Source: Devosia sp. ZB163
Lineage (GTDB): Bacteria > Pseudomonadota > Alphaproteobacteria > Rhizobiales > Devosiaceae
Reading direction: 5' to 3'
Assembly (NCBI RefSeq): GCF_028613635.1
Contig: NZ_JAQRMY010000002.1
Coordinates: forward strand, 930,001-994,000
Length of the DNA stretch: 64,000 bases
In this document: positions 46,846 to 57,763 of the stretch, one piece after another
Numbering within the stretch: the first letter of the stretch is position 1
Layout: each line of letters opens with the position of its first letter
Notes under the pieces: model-generated
The model's input: the letters and a program-made list of their open reading frames with translations, nothing else
The model's database searches: none
Told to the model about the DNA's origin: nothing
Position numbers and translations under genes: made by a program

Positions 46846-47306
46846 CGGTGGAAATCACCCGATTTCCCGCCCGACTTCTCCTCGAGCTGCACCGAGGCGA
46901 TCCGCACCGCCCGGTCGTGCGACTTGGCCATGTCGTAGAGTGTCAGGGCGGCCACCGATGCGGCCGTCATAGCTTCCATCTCGACGCCGGTCTGGGCCGT
47001 CGTTTCGGCCGTGGCGGTGATGAGCAGGGCAGGGCCATCGCCCGCGATCTCGACGCTAACCTTGGTGAGCGGGATCGGGTGGCAAAGCGGAATGAGTTCG
47101 GCCGTCTTCTTGGCCGCCATGATCCCGGCGACGCGGGCCACAGCGAGCGCATCGCCCTTCTTGAGCTCGCCGCCGAGGATGAGCGCCACCGTCTCGGGCT
47201 TGGCCTCGAGGCGCGCCGTCGCCACGGCGCGGCGTCGGGTCACCGCCTTGTCGCCGATATCGACGATATGCGCTTCCCCACGCTGGTTGAGGTGGGTGAG
47301 AGCCAT
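46842..47306 (-). CDS. moaC: Cyclic pyranopterin monophosphate synthase MoaC
   Basis: 154 residues from the ATG at 47306 (MALTHLNQRGEAHIVDIG); the frame is open further upstream across trpC but without family character. Conserved MoaC motifs are KTAELIPLCHPIPLT (about residues 62-76) and GVEMEAMTAASVAALTLYDM (about 106-125), with the catalytic lysine in the following AKSHDR region. It completes cyclic pyranopterin in molybdenum cofactor synthesis. It lies 2 bases after the trpC stop. Confidence 0.96.
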   Translation of the reverse strand: MALTHLNQRGEAHIVDIGDKAVTRRRAVATARLEAKPETVALILGGELKKGDALAVARVAGIMAAKKTAELIPLCHPIPLTKVSVEIAGDGPALLITATAETTAQTGVEMEAMTAASVAALTLYDMAKSHDRAVRIASVQLEEKSGGKSGDFHR

Positions 47307-47308
47307 CG

Positions 47309-48100
47309 TCAACCCCTGAGGAGCTTGGTCGTGGCGCCGGTCACGTCGTCCTGCCGCATCAGGCTCTCGCCGACGAGGAACGTGCCGATGCCCGCCTGCT
47401 CGAGCTTCAGCAGGTCGGCGTGCGTGTTGACACCGCTCTCGGACACGAGGTGCACGCCCTGCGGCACGCCGCCGGCCAGCTGGACCGACGTGGTGAGCGT
47501 CGTTTCGAACGTCCTGAGGTTGCGGTTGTTGATACCGATGAACTCGGCACTGAGACCAAGCGCCCGATCGAGCTCGATTTGGTCGTGGACCTCGACCAGT
47601 GCATCCATCCGCCACTCCTCGGCGGCATCGAGCAGGTACCGGGCCGTGTCGTCGCTCACCGCGGCAAGGATGATGAGGATGCAGTCGGCACCCCAGGCGC
47701 GGCTTTCGGCGACCTGGTAGGTCTCGAACAGGAAGTCCTTCCGCAGCACCGGCAGCTGCGTGGCGTTGCGGGCCTCGATCAGGTAGCCCGGCGCGCCCTG
47801 GAAACTCGGCCGATCCGTGAGGACCGACAGGCAGGCCGCTCCACCCATCTCGTAGGCTCGCGCGATCTCGGCCGGGTTGAAGTCCTCCCGGATCACGCCC
47901 TTGGACGGGCTCGCCTTCTTGACCTCGGCGATGAGCGCGAACTGCTGCTCGGCCCGCTTCTTCTTCAGCGCCGACAGGAAGCGGCGCACCGGCGGGGCAT
48001 CATGCGCCTCCGCCACCACCTCGTTCCAGGGCCGCAAGGTCTTCGCCGCAGCGATCTCTTCGCGCTTGTAGGTTTCGATCTTGGACAGGATGTCGGACAT
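47309..48100 (-). CDS. trpC: Indole-3-glycerol phosphate synthase
   Basis: 263 residues from the ATG at 48100 ([16 protein letters not shown]). It is a (beta/alpha)8 enzyme with [14 protein letters not shown] (about residues 56-69), [14 protein letters not shown] (about 113-126), [27 protein letters not shown] and LVSESGV. It forms the indole ring of tryptophan. It lies 2 bases from a small membrane protein gene that separates it from trpD. Confidence 0.96.
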   Translation of the reverse strand: MSDILSKIETYKREEIAAAKTLRPWNEVVAEAHDAPPVRRFLSALKKKRAEQQFALIAEVKKASPSKGVIREDFNPAEIARAYEMGGAACLSVLTDRPSFQGAPGYLIEARNATQLPVLRKDFLFETYQVAESRAWGADCILIILAAVSDDTARYLLDAAEEWRMDALVEVHDQIELDRALGLSAEFIGINNRNLRTFETTLTTSVQLAGGVPQGVHLVSESGVNTHADLLKLEQAGIGTFLVGESLMRQDDVTGATTKLLRG

Positions 48101-48102
48101 GG

Positions 48103-48588
48103 TCACCGTAGGATTTCGACGAGGAGTACCCAGCCATTGAGCAGGGCCGCGATCATACAGAAGATCACCGCTGTGGCGACCCAATAGAGCCCGGAGGCGT
48201 CGCCCGCAATGAGGAAGACCGCGCCGACCAGCATGGGCAGCGTCGCGACCGCCACCAGCGTCAGCGGCGTCAGCGTCCAGGTCAGCGGCTCACCGCGTTT
48301 CAGGCCCGCGAGGGCGCGCGGCAGATGAACCAGCCCGGAGGCGCCGATCGCCCCTCCGACGGCAAGGACCTCCCAGCCAAACACCCAGAGCGGCTGCCCG
48401 GGAAACAGCGCAAAGCTGGAGATGACGAGCGCGCCGCCAATGACGATCAGCGTCTGCGCGGCGCGCCGCGGCAGGCTCGGCGTCGCGAGGATTCGCTCGA
48501 TGTTGATCGACATGGCCACGACCAGCAGGCCGGCAAGCGCTCCGGCGGCGCCCAGTTCACCAAGGAAGAAGTCCGACCACGCTTCCAC
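48103..48588 (-). CDS. Hypothetical membrane protein inside the trp operon
   Basis: 161 residues with about five hydrophobic segments (around residues 10-28, 46-62, 68-88, 107-128 and 133-155). The N-terminus [26 protein letters not shown] resembles small uncharacterised integral membrane proteins of Actinobacteria and alphaproteobacteria. No catalytic motif is seen. It is translated tightly between trpD (16 bases) and trpC (2 bases), so it is certainly part of the operon. I know of no established link to tryptophan synthesis. Confidence 0.75.
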   Translation of the reverse strand: MEAWSDFFLGELGAAGALAGLLVVAMSINIERILATPSLPRRAAQTLIVIGGALVISSFALFPGQPLWVFGWEVLAVGGAIGASGLVHLPRALAGLKRGEPLTWTLTPLTLVAVATLPMLVGAVFLIAGDASGLYWVATAVIFCMIAALLNGWVLLVEILR

Positions 48589-48604
48589 GACCGGACCGGG
48601 CTGC

Positions 48605-49621
48605 TCAGGAGTTGCTGATTGCGATCAGTCGGTCGAGTGTCGCCCTGGCGCGGCCGGAATCGATCTCCCGTGCCGCCATCTCCACACCGAGCTTCAGCGT
48701 ATCGGCCCGGCCCGCCACGATGAACGCCGCCGCCGAGTTGAACAGCACGATGTCGCGGTAGGGATCTTTCACCCCGTCCAGCAGTCCGCGCAGGCGCGAG
48801 GCATTGTAGGCCGGGTCGGCGCCCTTGAGGTCCGCCATGGTGGCGCGAGGCAGGCCGGCGTCTTCCGGCGTGATCTCGAAGCTGCGCAGATCCCCGCCCT
48901 TGATCGAGGCGACGAAGTTCGTGCCGGTGGTCGAGAGTTCGTCGATCCCGTCGGCGCCGTGCACGACCCAGGCCGAGATGGCGCGGTTGGCGAGCAGCGC
49001 CGCCGCGACCGGTTCAACCCATTTCTTGTCGTAGACGCCCAGCATATAGCGGCGCGCGCCGGCCGGGTTCGACTGGGGACCGAGCAGGTTGAACATCGTG
49101 CGCGTGCCCATCTCCATGCGGGTGGGCCCGACATGCTTCATCGCCGGATGGTGCGCCGGGGCGAACATGAAGCCGATCCCCGCTTCTCGGATGCACTGGC
49201 TGATCTTGTCCGGCCCGATGTCGATCTTGATGCCGAGCGCCTGGAGCACGTCCGAGGCGCCGGATTTCGAGCTCAGTGCGCGATTGCCATGCTTTGCCAC
49301 GGGGATACCCGCTGCAGCGGTGACGAAGGCCGTCGTTGTCGAGATATTGAGCGTTTCTGCCCCATCGCCACCCGTGCCCACGATGTCGATCACGCTGTCC
49401 GGCGCGTCGACCTCGACCGGCACCATCTTCAGGCGCAGGATCGACACCGCCGCGGCGATCTCGCCCACGGTCTCACCCTTGACACGCATGCCCATGAGGA
49501 AGGCCCCGATCTGGCTCGGCGTCGCGCCGCCATCCATGATCGTGGTCATCACCGACCGCATCTCTTCGCCGGTGAGGTCCTGGCGCGAAGCGATCTTGTT
49601 GAGTGCCCCCTTGATGTCCAT
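48605..49621 (-). CDS. trpD: Anthranilate phosphoribosyltransferase
   Basis: 338 residues from the ATG at 49621, which overlaps the trpG stop (TGATG). A GTG one codon earlier is possible. Motifs are IVGTGGDGAETLNIST (about residues 76-91), AVAKHGNRALSSKSGASDVL-type region seen as HGNRALSSKSG, and LGPQSNPAGARRYM (about 163). It transfers phosphoribose to anthranilate. Helical N-terminus DIKGALNKIASRQDLTGEEM is standard. Confidence 0.97.
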   Translation of the reverse strand: MDIKGALNKIASRQDLTGEEMRSVMTTIMDGGATPSQIGAFLMGMRVKGETVGEIAAAVSILRLKMVPVEVDAPDSVIDIVGTGGDGAETLNISTTTAFVTAAAGIPVAKHGNRALSSKSGASDVLQALGIKIDIGPDKISQCIREAGIGFMFAPAHHPAMKHVGPTRMEMGTRTMFNLLGPQSNPAGARRYMLGVYDKKWVEPVAAALLANRAISAWVVHGADGIDELSTTGTNFVASIKGGDLRSFEITPEDAGLPRATMADLKGADPAYNASRLRGLLDGVKDPYRDIVLFNSAAAFIVAGRADTLKLGVEMAAREIDSGRARATLDRLIAISNS

Positions 49622-50217
49622 CACGCGGCCGTCCTGAGGTTGAAGTCACGGGCAAGGTTCAGGAAATTCTGCAGGAGCGCGTGGCCGTTCTCGGACGCGA
49701 TGCTCTCGGGATGGAACTGCACCCCGTGGCTTGGGTAGCGGCGGTGCTGCATGCCCATGATCAGCCCGTCGTCGGTGGACGCCGTCACCTCCAGCACGTC
49801 CGGCAGCGTATCCTGCTTGACGATCAGCGAGTGGTACCGCGTCGCCTCGAAGCCGGAATTGAGGCCACGGAACAGGCCGCGATTGGTGTGGTTGATCTTG
49901 CTGGTCTTGCCGTGCATCAGCTCCGGCGCCCGGATCACCTCGCCGCCCATCGCCTGTCCAAGCGCCTGGTGCCCGAGGCAGACCCCCAGGATCGGCGTCG
50001 TCGGCGCGAACCGGTCGATCAGCGTGAGGCAGATACCGGCCGTATCGGGCGTCGCCGGGCCCGGCGACAGCACGATGGCCTCGGGGGCCATGCTGGCGAT
50101 TTCGTCCAGGGTGATCTTGTCGTTGCGCCGGACATCGGAGTCGGCGCCGAGTTCGCCCAGGAAGTGGACGAGGTTGTAGGTAAAGCTGTCGTAGTTATCG
50201 ATGACGAGGAGACGCAT
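49621..50217 (-). CDS. trpG: Anthranilate synthase glutamine amidotransferase component
   Basis: 198 residues from the ATG at 50217 (MRLLVIDNYDSFTYN). The class I glutaminase triad is visible: cysteine in ILGVCLGHQALGQ (C80), histidine and glutamate in GVQFHPESI. SPGPATPD is the oxyanion-loop segment. It supplies ammonia to TrpE. In Rhizobiaceae trpE and trpG are usually fused; here they are separate genes. It may also serve p-aminobenzoate synthesis. Confidence 0.95.
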   Translation of the reverse strand: MRLLVIDNYDSFTYNLVHFLGELGADSDVRRNDKITLDEIASMAPEAIVLSPGPATPDTAGICLTLIDRFAPTTPILGVCLGHQALGQAMGGEVIRAPELMHGKTSKINHTNRGLFRGLNSGFEATRYHSLIVKQDTLPDVLEVTASTDDGLIMGMQHRRYPSHGVQFHPESIASENGHALLQNFLNLARDFNLRTAA

Positions 50218-50258
50218 GTCTGAGGTTCCCAGCTCGGAAAGCTTTGTAACACCGGGCC

Positions 50259-50278
50259 ATTCCCGCAAAAGCGGGAAT
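50259..50278. repeat. REP-like palindrome between trpE and trpG
   Basis: ATTCCCGC, AAAA, GCGGGAAT: a perfect 8-bp stem with a 4-base loop in the 100-base trpE-trpG gap. Similar ATTCCCGC palindromes are abundant dispersed repeats in proteobacterial genomes. Only this copy is present in the window. It may stabilise or attenuate the trp mRNA. Confidence 0.5.
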
Positions 50279-50317
50279 CACTGTTTCAGAGCCAGCGTCG
50301 CCATCGTCTCGTCATGC

Positions 50318-51829
50318 TCATTGTCCGACCCTGGCTTCGCCCGCATAACGTAGAGCTTCTTCGGCCGCGCTGAAAAGGGCGCGAGCCTTGTTCTCGCACT
50401 CGAGCTGCTCGAGCTCCGCCTTGCTGTCGGCGACGATGCCGGCGCCCGACTGCACGTAGATCTTGCCGTTCGACACGATCGCCGTGCGCAGCACGATACA
50501 GGTATCCATCACCCCGTCGGCGCCGAAATAGCCCACGCAGCCGCCATAGATGCCGCGGCGCGATTTCTCGAGTTCGTCGATGATCTCCATCGCCCGCACC
50601 TTCGGCGCGCCCGACACGGTGCCGGCCGGGAAACCGGCGGCAAGCGCATCGACGAAATCGTTCTTCGGATCGAGCTCGCCCACCACGTTCGAGACGATGT
50701 GCATGACGTGCGAGTAGTACTCGAGGAAGAACTTGTCCGTAACCTTGACGCTACCGATCTTGGCCACCCGGCCCACGTCGTTGCGGCCAAGGTCGAGCAG
50801 CATCAGGTGCTCGGCGAGTTCCTTGGGATCGCTCAGCAGCTCGTCGGCCAGTTCCTTGTCGCGCGTCGGCGTCGCGCCGCGCTTGCGGGTGCCGGCGATC
50901 GGCCGGATCGTGACCTGGCCCTTCTCGACCTTGACGAGGATTTCCGGGCTCGAGCCCGCAACGGCGAAGTCGCCGAAATCCAGCATGTACATGTAGGGCG
51001 AGGGATTGGTGCGGCGGAGCGCCCGGTAGAGCGCCGTCGGCGGTAGCGTGAAGTCGGCCTCGAAACGCTGGCTCAGCACTACCTGGAAGATGTCGCCCGC
51101 CCGGATGTACTCCTTGGCGTCCTCGACCATGCGGGCATATTCCGCCTTGGTCGTGTTCGACCGAACCTCGATCTTGTCCAGTTCCGGTGGTGCCGCCGTG
51201 TAGGGCAGGGTGCGCCCCAGTCGGGCCACGGCATCGTCGATGCGCGACTGCGCCGCTTCCCATGCCTGCCGGGCGGTGACACCCTCGCGCACGTAGACCG
51301 GCGCCGTCAGATAGAGCTCGTCCTTGAGCGTATCGAACACGGCCAGGACGGTTGGCCGCATCAGGATCGATTCCGGGAACCCCAGCGGGTCCTCGTGCCG
51401 ATCCGGCAGCACTTCCATCAGCCGGACCATGTCGTAGCCGAGATAGCCGTAGATGCCCGCCGCCGTGGACGGCAGCCCCGGCGGCACGTCCGCCTGGCTC
51501 TCCGCCACCAGCGCGCGCAGCGCCTCGAGTGGCGGCTGCTCGACGGGGGAGTAGGCCTCGGGTGTCAGTCCGGCATTGCGATTGATGCTCGCCTTGCCCT
51601 TCTCGATCTTGAGGATGACGTCGGGATCGAACCCGATCATCGAGTAGCGGCCGCGGGTTGCTCCGTCCTGCACACTCTCGAGCAGGAAGGTATTCTTCCG
51701 GCCTTCGGCAAGCTTCAGGTAGGCGCCGATCGGCGTCTCGAGGTCGGCGACGACGCGGCGGAAAACAATCTGCGCGCGTCCGCCCTCGTAGCCGGCGGCA
51801 AAGCTGCCAAACTGATCGTCGGTTGTCAT
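50318..51829 (-). CDS. trpE: Anthranilate synthase component I
   Basis: 503 residues from the ATG at 51829, overlapping the stop of the foldase gene (ATGA). The tryptophan feedback site motif LLES followed by S in RGRYSMIG is intact (LLES at about 49-52), so it should be feedback-inhibited. The chorismate-binding domain has RAGDIFQVVLSQRF, IAGTRKRGATP, LMLLDLGRNDVGRV and PAGTVSGAPKVRAMEII. It makes anthranilate with TrpG. The position after a foldase gene and before trpG, trpD and trpC makes this the main trp operon. Confidence 0.97.
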   Translation of the reverse strand: MTTDDQFGSFAAGYEGGRAQIVFRRVVADLETPIGAYLKLAEGRKNTFLLESVQDGATRGRYSMIGFDPDVILKIEKGKASINRNAGLTPEAYSPVEQPPLEALRALVAESQADVPPGLPSTAAGIYGYLGYDMVRLMEVLPDRHEDPLGFPESILMRPTVLAVFDTLKDELYLTAPVYVREGVTARQAWEAAQSRIDDAVARLGRTLPYTAAPPELDKIEVRSNTTKAEYARMVEDAKEYIRAGDIFQVVLSQRFEADFTLPPTALYRALRRTNPSPYMYMLDFGDFAVAGSSPEILVKVEKGQVTIRPIAGTRKRGATPTRDKELADELLSDPKELAEHLMLLDLGRNDVGRVAKIGSVKVTDKFFLEYYSHVMHIVSNVVGELDPKNDFVDALAAGFPAGTVSGAPKVRAMEIIDELEKSRRGIYGGCVGYFGADGVMDTCIVLRTAIVSNGKIYVQSGAGIVADSKAELEQLECENKARALFSAAEEALRYAGEARVGQ

Positions 51830-53697
51830 TGCAGCGCGCCGGTTTCCAGCAGCTGCGTCAGGACCTGCTGGTTGACGCGCAACGCGGCCTCGCCCTTCAG
51901 CCCCTGCAGCAGGTCGGAATAGACGCTCTCGCGCGTCCCATCCTCGACATACTGCTTGGCCTGCGGAGTGGCGTCGGCTGCGGCCTCGTTCACCTCGGCC
52001 ACCTGGAAGACCACGTGATCCCCGTCGCCATTGACCGCCGAACCGAAATGCCCCGGCCCGCCGTTGAAGACCTCGTTGGCCACCGCCTGGTTGAGGACGG
52101 TGGAACCGTCGCCCGACCGCTTCAGCGGCTGGCTGAGATTGGGGAACTGGCCGTTCGCGGCAGCGACATCGGCGAAAGGCTTGCCGGCCTTGAGCTCGTC
52201 GGTGATCCGCGTCACTTCCGCCGCCAGGGCTTCCTGCGTCTTGGCGTCTGTCCACGCGGTCACGACAGCGTCGCGAACCTCATCCAGCGTCTGGTCGCGC
52301 GCCGGCTCCACCTTCGTGAGGTCGAAGAACACGTTGCGGTTCGACGCGAGGCCGACCGTCGGCGACAGCTCGCCCTGCGTGGCGTTGAAGACCGCCGTGC
52401 CGATCCGCGTGACTTCCTCGGGCGTGACTTCGGGCGAGCTCAGTTCCGGCGCGCCGGGCGTGAGCGCCACGGTCGCGACATTGAGCCCGAACCGCTCGCC
52501 GATCTGCTTGAGCGGCTGGAAGGCGGCCCGCAGCTCTTCCACCTGGTCGAGAATGTCGCCGTACTCGTTGCGGGCCTGAGCCATCGCAAGCTGCTGCCGG
52601 ATGGTTTCCTTGGACTCTTCGAGGCTGATCTGGCCGCCGGGTTCGATCGCGCTCACCGTGATGGCGCGCTTGGAGCCGATCCCCGGGATAATCGCGAAGT
52701 CGTTGAGCGCGAGGCCGAAGGCCGTGTCGGCGAGCGTGGAATCGGTCACCTCGGACTTGGCGAGGTTGCCCAGGTCCTGCACCGTCGCGCCGGTCGAGGC
52801 GATCAGGTCGGCGATCGGCGTGCCTGCCGCCTTGCCGTCGGTGAAGGCCTTCTCCATCTCGGGCGTCGTCAGCGCGATCTGCTTGATCGTGCGCCGCTCG
52901 ATCTTCACCCGGCTATCTTTGGTCCGCTCGTATTCGGCCGCGACCTCGTCGTCGGAAATCGTCTTGGTGGCGGCAATCGCTTCGGGCGAAAGCCCCAGCA
53001 GGTCGATCGTCCGCGTCTCCTTTGTCCGGAAGTCGGACTGCCGCTCCTTGAGATAGGCGGTCAGGTCCTCTTCCGTCGGCTCTGCAACCGGCGGCAGTGT
53101 CTGAGCATTCAGCACGAAGTAGTCGATGGTGCGGGTGTCGCCCGCATAGCGATTGATCAGCTCGACTGCGGTCGAGGAAACCGGAACGCCACCAAGCAGG
53201 CCGCTGATCAGTTGCTGACGGCGTGCTGCATTGGTCTGGAGGTCGAAATACTCAGCTTCGGTGAAACCGCTCTGCTGCAGGATCCGCACGAAGTTGTCGC
53301 GGTCGAATCCGCCCAGCGCCGTCGCGAAGGTCGGGTCCTCGCGCACCAGGCGGCCGAGCCGGTCCTCCGACACGCCGAGCCCCATGTCCTTGCCCAGTTT
53401 GTTGACCGCAGCCTCGCCGGCGAGCCGGTCGAGCACGGCACCGGGCACGCCCAGGGCGATCGCCTCTTCCTGCGTCGGCAGGCGTCCGAACTGCTGGGCC
53501 AGCGCATTGACCTGCGAGTTGTAGGCCCGCTGGAAGTCGCGCACCGAGATGTCCTGTCCGGCCGCTGTGGCCACCGTGTTGGTACCGAACTGGAAGATCA
53601 CGTTCGAAATACCGAACCCGGCCAGGCCGATCAGGAGCAGAACGCCCATGATCTTGCCGAACCAGGTCTTGGAGAGGTTGCGAAAACCTTCGAGCAT
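51826..53697 (-). CDS. SurA/PpiD-like periplasmic peptidyl-prolyl isomerase
   Basis: 623 residues from the ATG at 53697 (MLEGFRNLSKTWFGK); the frame starts 9 codons earlier. One N-terminal membrane helix (about 16-34) anchors a periplasmic protein. The SurA_N_3 chaperone domain holds GQDISVRDFQRAYNSQVNALAQQFG (about 48-72, quoted here as DISVRDFQRAYNSQV). A central parvulin-like region (about 235-350) is followed by a long C-terminal domain. The architecture is that of PpiD/SurA, which help outer-membrane protein folding. The parvulin active-site residues are not obvious, so isomerase activity is uncertain. It diverges from tpiA. Confidence 0.85.
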   Translation of the reverse strand: MLEGFRNLSKTWFGKIMGVLLLIGLAGFGISNVIFQFGTNTVATAAGQDISVRDFQRAYNSQVNALAQQFGRLPTQEEAIALGVPGAVLDRLAGEAAVNKLGKDMGLGVSEDRLGRLVREDPTFATALGGFDRDNFVRILQQSGFTEAEYFDLQTNAARRQQLISGLLGGVPVSSTAVELINRYAGDTRTIDYFVLNAQTLPPVAEPTEEDLTAYLKERQSDFRTKETRTIDLLGLSPEAIAATKTISDDEVAAEYERTKDSRVKIERRTIKQIALTTPEMEKAFTDGKAAGTPIADLIASTGATVQDLGNLAKSEVTDSTLADTAFGLALNDFAIIPGIGSKRAITVSAIEPGGQISLEESKETIRQQLAMAQARNEYGDILDQVEELRAAFQPLKQIGERFGLNVATVALTPGAPELSSPEVTPEEVTRIGTAVFNATQGELSPTVGLASNRNVFFDLTKVEPARDQTLDEVRDAVVTAWTDAKTQEALAAEVTRITDELKAGKPFADVAAANGQFPNLSQPLKRSGDGSTVLNQAVANEVFNGGPGHFGSAVNGDGDHVVFQVAEVNEAAADATPQAKQYVEDGTRESVYSDLLQGLKGEAALRVNQQVLTQLLETGALQ

Positions 53698-53829
53698 CGA
53701 GACAAATCCAACAACGTCCGCCAACCCGGCGGGCGGCGGATACTAGACAGGGTCGAGTTTGTGCCGCAAGGCACATCGGGACGGGGGTTATGGGAAACTC
53801 CCGCAATAGGCAAGTAGAAGGAGCGTCAA

Positions 53830-54585
53830 GTGACGGCAGAGATCACGCCGCTGATCGCGGGAAACTGGAAGATGAACGGCACCAGCGTGGCGTTGGCTGA
53901 AGTCCGGAACCTCGCCGCCAGGCTCGCTGAAGGCGGGCCGCCCCGCTGCACCATCGTCATCTGCCCGCCCGCGACCCTGCTCGAGCGCCTCAGCGAGTTC
54001 GCCGCTCCCGCCGGCATCGTCACCGGCGGCCAGGATTGCCACCCGGCCCTGAGTGGCGCCCATACCGGCGATATCAGCGCCCAGATGCTGGCCGATGCCG
54101 GTGCCCAGTACACCATCGTCGGCCATTCCGAACGGCGCACGAACCATCGGGAAACCGACGAACTCGTGCGCCTGAAAGCACTTGCGGCCATGGCGGCGAA
54201 CCTCATCCCGATCATCTGCGTCGGCGAAACCGAGGCCGATCGTGACGCCGGCCGGGCGGAAAGCGTCGTCGCCAGCCAGCTCGCCGGCTCGATACCCGAC
54301 GAGTGGGCAGGGCAGGGGATCGTCATCGCCTATGAGCCCGTCTGGGCCATCGGCACCGGCCGCACGCCTACTGCCGCCGACATCGAACAAATGCACAATG
54401 CCATCCGGCGCGACCTCGTTACCCGCTTCGGCGATCGCGGCGCCGCCACGCGGATTCTTTACGGTGGCTCGATGAAGCCGTCCAATGCCGCCGAGATCCT
54501 GCGCATCGAGAACGTCAATGGCGGGCTGGTCGGGGGCGCAAGCCTCTTGGCAAATGACTTCCACGCCATTATCTCGGCGGTCTGA
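53830..54585 (+). CDS. tpiA: Triosephosphate isomerase
   Basis: 251 residues from the GTG at 53830, with AGAAGGAGC upstream. Active-site residues are all present: lysine in AGNWKMNG (K14), histidine in VGHSERR (about H99) and glutamate in AYEPVWAIGTG (about E171), and the phosphate loop GGSMKPSNA. It interconverts dihydroxyacetone phosphate and glyceraldehyde 3-phosphate. It heads a tpiA-secG-pyrG cluster typical of alphaproteobacteria. Confidence 0.97.
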   Translation: MTAEITPLIAGNWKMNGTSVALAEVRNLAARLAEGGPPRCTIVICPPATLLERLSEFAAPAGIVTGGQDCHPALSGAHTGDISAQMLADAGAQYTIVGHSERRTNHRETDELVRLKALAAMAANLIPIICVGETEADRDAGRAESVVASQLAGSIPDEWAGQGIVIAYEPVWAIGTGRTPTAADIEQMHNAIRRDLVTRFGDRGAATRILYGGSMKPSNAAEILRIENVNGGLVGGASLLANDFHAIISAV

Positions 54586-54687
54586 AAGACGCTTCCGCTG
54601 CCATGCGAATGGTGGCGGATGGCGCTGGCATTTGTGTTTGGGCGCGTGTAGAAGCGCGCCAAACCGAAATCGAAAGCCTAGGGTTCC

Positions 54688-55206
54688 ATGGCCAACGTAC
54701 TGATCGTCGCCTACCTCCTGATCGTGCTCGCGCTGATAGCAGTCATCCTGCTCCAGCGGTCCGAGGGCGGCGGGCTTGGCATGGGTAGCTCGAACTCGAA
54801 CGGCCTGATCTCCGTCCGCGGTTCGGCCAACCTCCTGACCCGGACGACGGCTATTCTCGCCGCGCTTTTCTTCGCCTCGGCCATCGGCCTCACCATCCTG
54901 TCCGAACTCGACCGCGGTACGAGCTCCATCCTCGATCGCGCGAGCCAGGGCGGCCAGACTCCGACCACGGTGCTCGATGCCATCCAGCAGATGCAGCAGC
55001 AGTCGGGTGGGGACCTGCCGGTCCCCGGCGCCGAGACCACGACGCCTGCCGCTCCCGCCACCACCGATGGCGCAGCGACTCCCGCAGCGCCCGCTGGTTC
55101 GGATCTCCCGGTCCCGCAGCAGACGGCTCCGGCGGCACCCGCCACCGAAGCGCCCGCGGCCGATGCTCCGGCAACGACAGAACAGCCTGCGGCGCCCGCC
55201 AACTGA
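54688..55206 (+). CDS. secG: Preprotein translocase subunit SecG
   Basis: 172 residues. Two membrane helices (about 4-23 and 54-74) flank the conserved SEGGGLGMGSSN cytoplasmic loop (about 31-42) and RTTAILAALFFASAI. After residue 80 a long, flexible Ala/Pro/Thr-rich tail follows (PAAPATTDGAATPAAPAG). SecG helps SecYE translocation. The tail makes the protein longer than the about 110-residue E. coli SecG and is typical of alphaproteobacterial members. A strong terminator follows. Confidence 0.93.
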   Translation: MANVLIVAYLLIVLALIAVILLQRSEGGGLGMGSSNSNGLISVRGSANLLTRTTAILAALFFASAIGLTILSELDRGTSSILDRASQGGQTPTTVLDAIQQMQQQSGGDLPVPGAETTTPAAPATTDGAATPAAPAGSDLPVPQQTAPAAPATEAPAADAPATTEQPAAPAN

Positions 55207-55229
55207 GGCCGCCGCGACAGCGAACCGGG

Positions 55230-55261
55230 GAAGGGGATGGCAACATCCCCTTCTTCTTTTT
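55230..55261 (+). terminator. secG terminator
   Basis: GAAGGGGATG (55230-55239) and CATCCCCTTC (55244-55253) form a perfect 10-bp stem with a GCAA tetraloop, followed by TTCTTTTT. It begins 24 bases after the secG stop and separates tpiA-secG from pyrG. Confidence 0.9.
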
Positions 55262-55329
55262 GTGTGGGGGCGTGCCTGATCGTGATCGGTGACGCCCTTG
55301 AGAATCAGAACTTCGACCGAATAGGATAA

Positions 55330-56963
<1,634 letters not shown>

Positions 56964-56964
<1 letters not shown>

Positions 56965-57458
56965 TGGAGCTGCGCACGGCGCGACTGGTGTTGCGCCGCG
57001 CCCGCCCGGGCGACCTTGACGACGTCCACGCGATCCTGTCGGACCCGCGCGCCATGCGCTACTGGTCCACGCTGCCCCACGAAACGCTCGCAGAATCCGC
57101 TGCCTATCTCGACGACATGCTCGTTGCCGCAACCGATCGCGACCTCTTCATCGTCGAGCAGGCGGGCAGGGTCATCGGCCGCGTCGGCATGTGGAAGCAA
57201 CCGGAGGTCGGGTTCATCCTCCACCCCGACAGCTGGGGCAGAGGCTTCGGCTACGAGGCGATGCAGGCCTTCATCGCGCACGCCTTCGCCACTCATGACA
57301 TTCCGGAACTGACGGCGGACGCCGATCCCCGCAACGAGGCCTCGCTGGGCCTCCTGCGCAAGCTCGGCTTCGTCGAAACCGGCCGCGCCGAACGCACCTT
57401 CTTGATCGGCGGGGAGTGGTTTGACAGTGTCTACCTGGCGCTCCGGCGCCCCAGCTAG
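56964..57458 (+). CDS. GNAT family N-acetyltransferase
   Basis: 164 residues from a GTG at 56964 that shares the last base of the pyrG stop (TAGTG). The product begins MELRTARLVLRRARPGDLDD, the usual start of RimJ/RimL-type acetyltransferases. The acetyl-CoA loop is in PDSWGRGFGYEAM (about residues 89-101), with HAFATHDIPELTADADPRNEASL and LLRKLGFVETG. The likely substrates are protein N-termini or small amines. Tight coupling suggests co-expression with pyrG. Confidence 0.85.
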
Positions 57459-57468
57459 CGAGGAAGCC

Positions 57469-57660
57469 GTGGCCGAAATCCTGTCCTTCTCCAAGGCCCG
57501 CAAGGCCAAGGCGCGCGCCGACAAGGAACAGCTTGCGGCGGAGAATCGCGTCAAGTTCGGCCGCACCAAGTCCGACAAGCAGCGCGAAACGGCGCAGCAG
57601 GCGCTCGACGCCAGGAAGATCGACGCCCATCTCAGGGACACGGACGACACCGGCAAATAG
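57469..57660 (+). CDS. DUF4169 family protein
   Basis: 63 residues from the GTG at 57469, with GAGGAAG just upstream. The product starts MAEILSFSKARKAKARADKE and continues ENRVKFGRTKSDKQRE. This matches the small, highly basic and acidic DUF4169 family, confined to alphaproteobacteria. It is helical, with no membrane segment. Function is unknown. It lies 10 bases after the GNAT gene. Confidence 0.8.
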   Translation: MAEILSFSKARKAKARADKEQLAAENRVKFGRTKSDKQRETAQQALDARKIDAHLRDTDDTGK

Positions 57661-57763
57661 CCGTCGGGCCCTACGGTTACACACCTGACCCTTGAAACGG
57701 CGGCTGGCCCGCTCAAGCTATGACGAACAGGGGCAGCGATATTGCCCAGGCTGGAGCCCCGCT

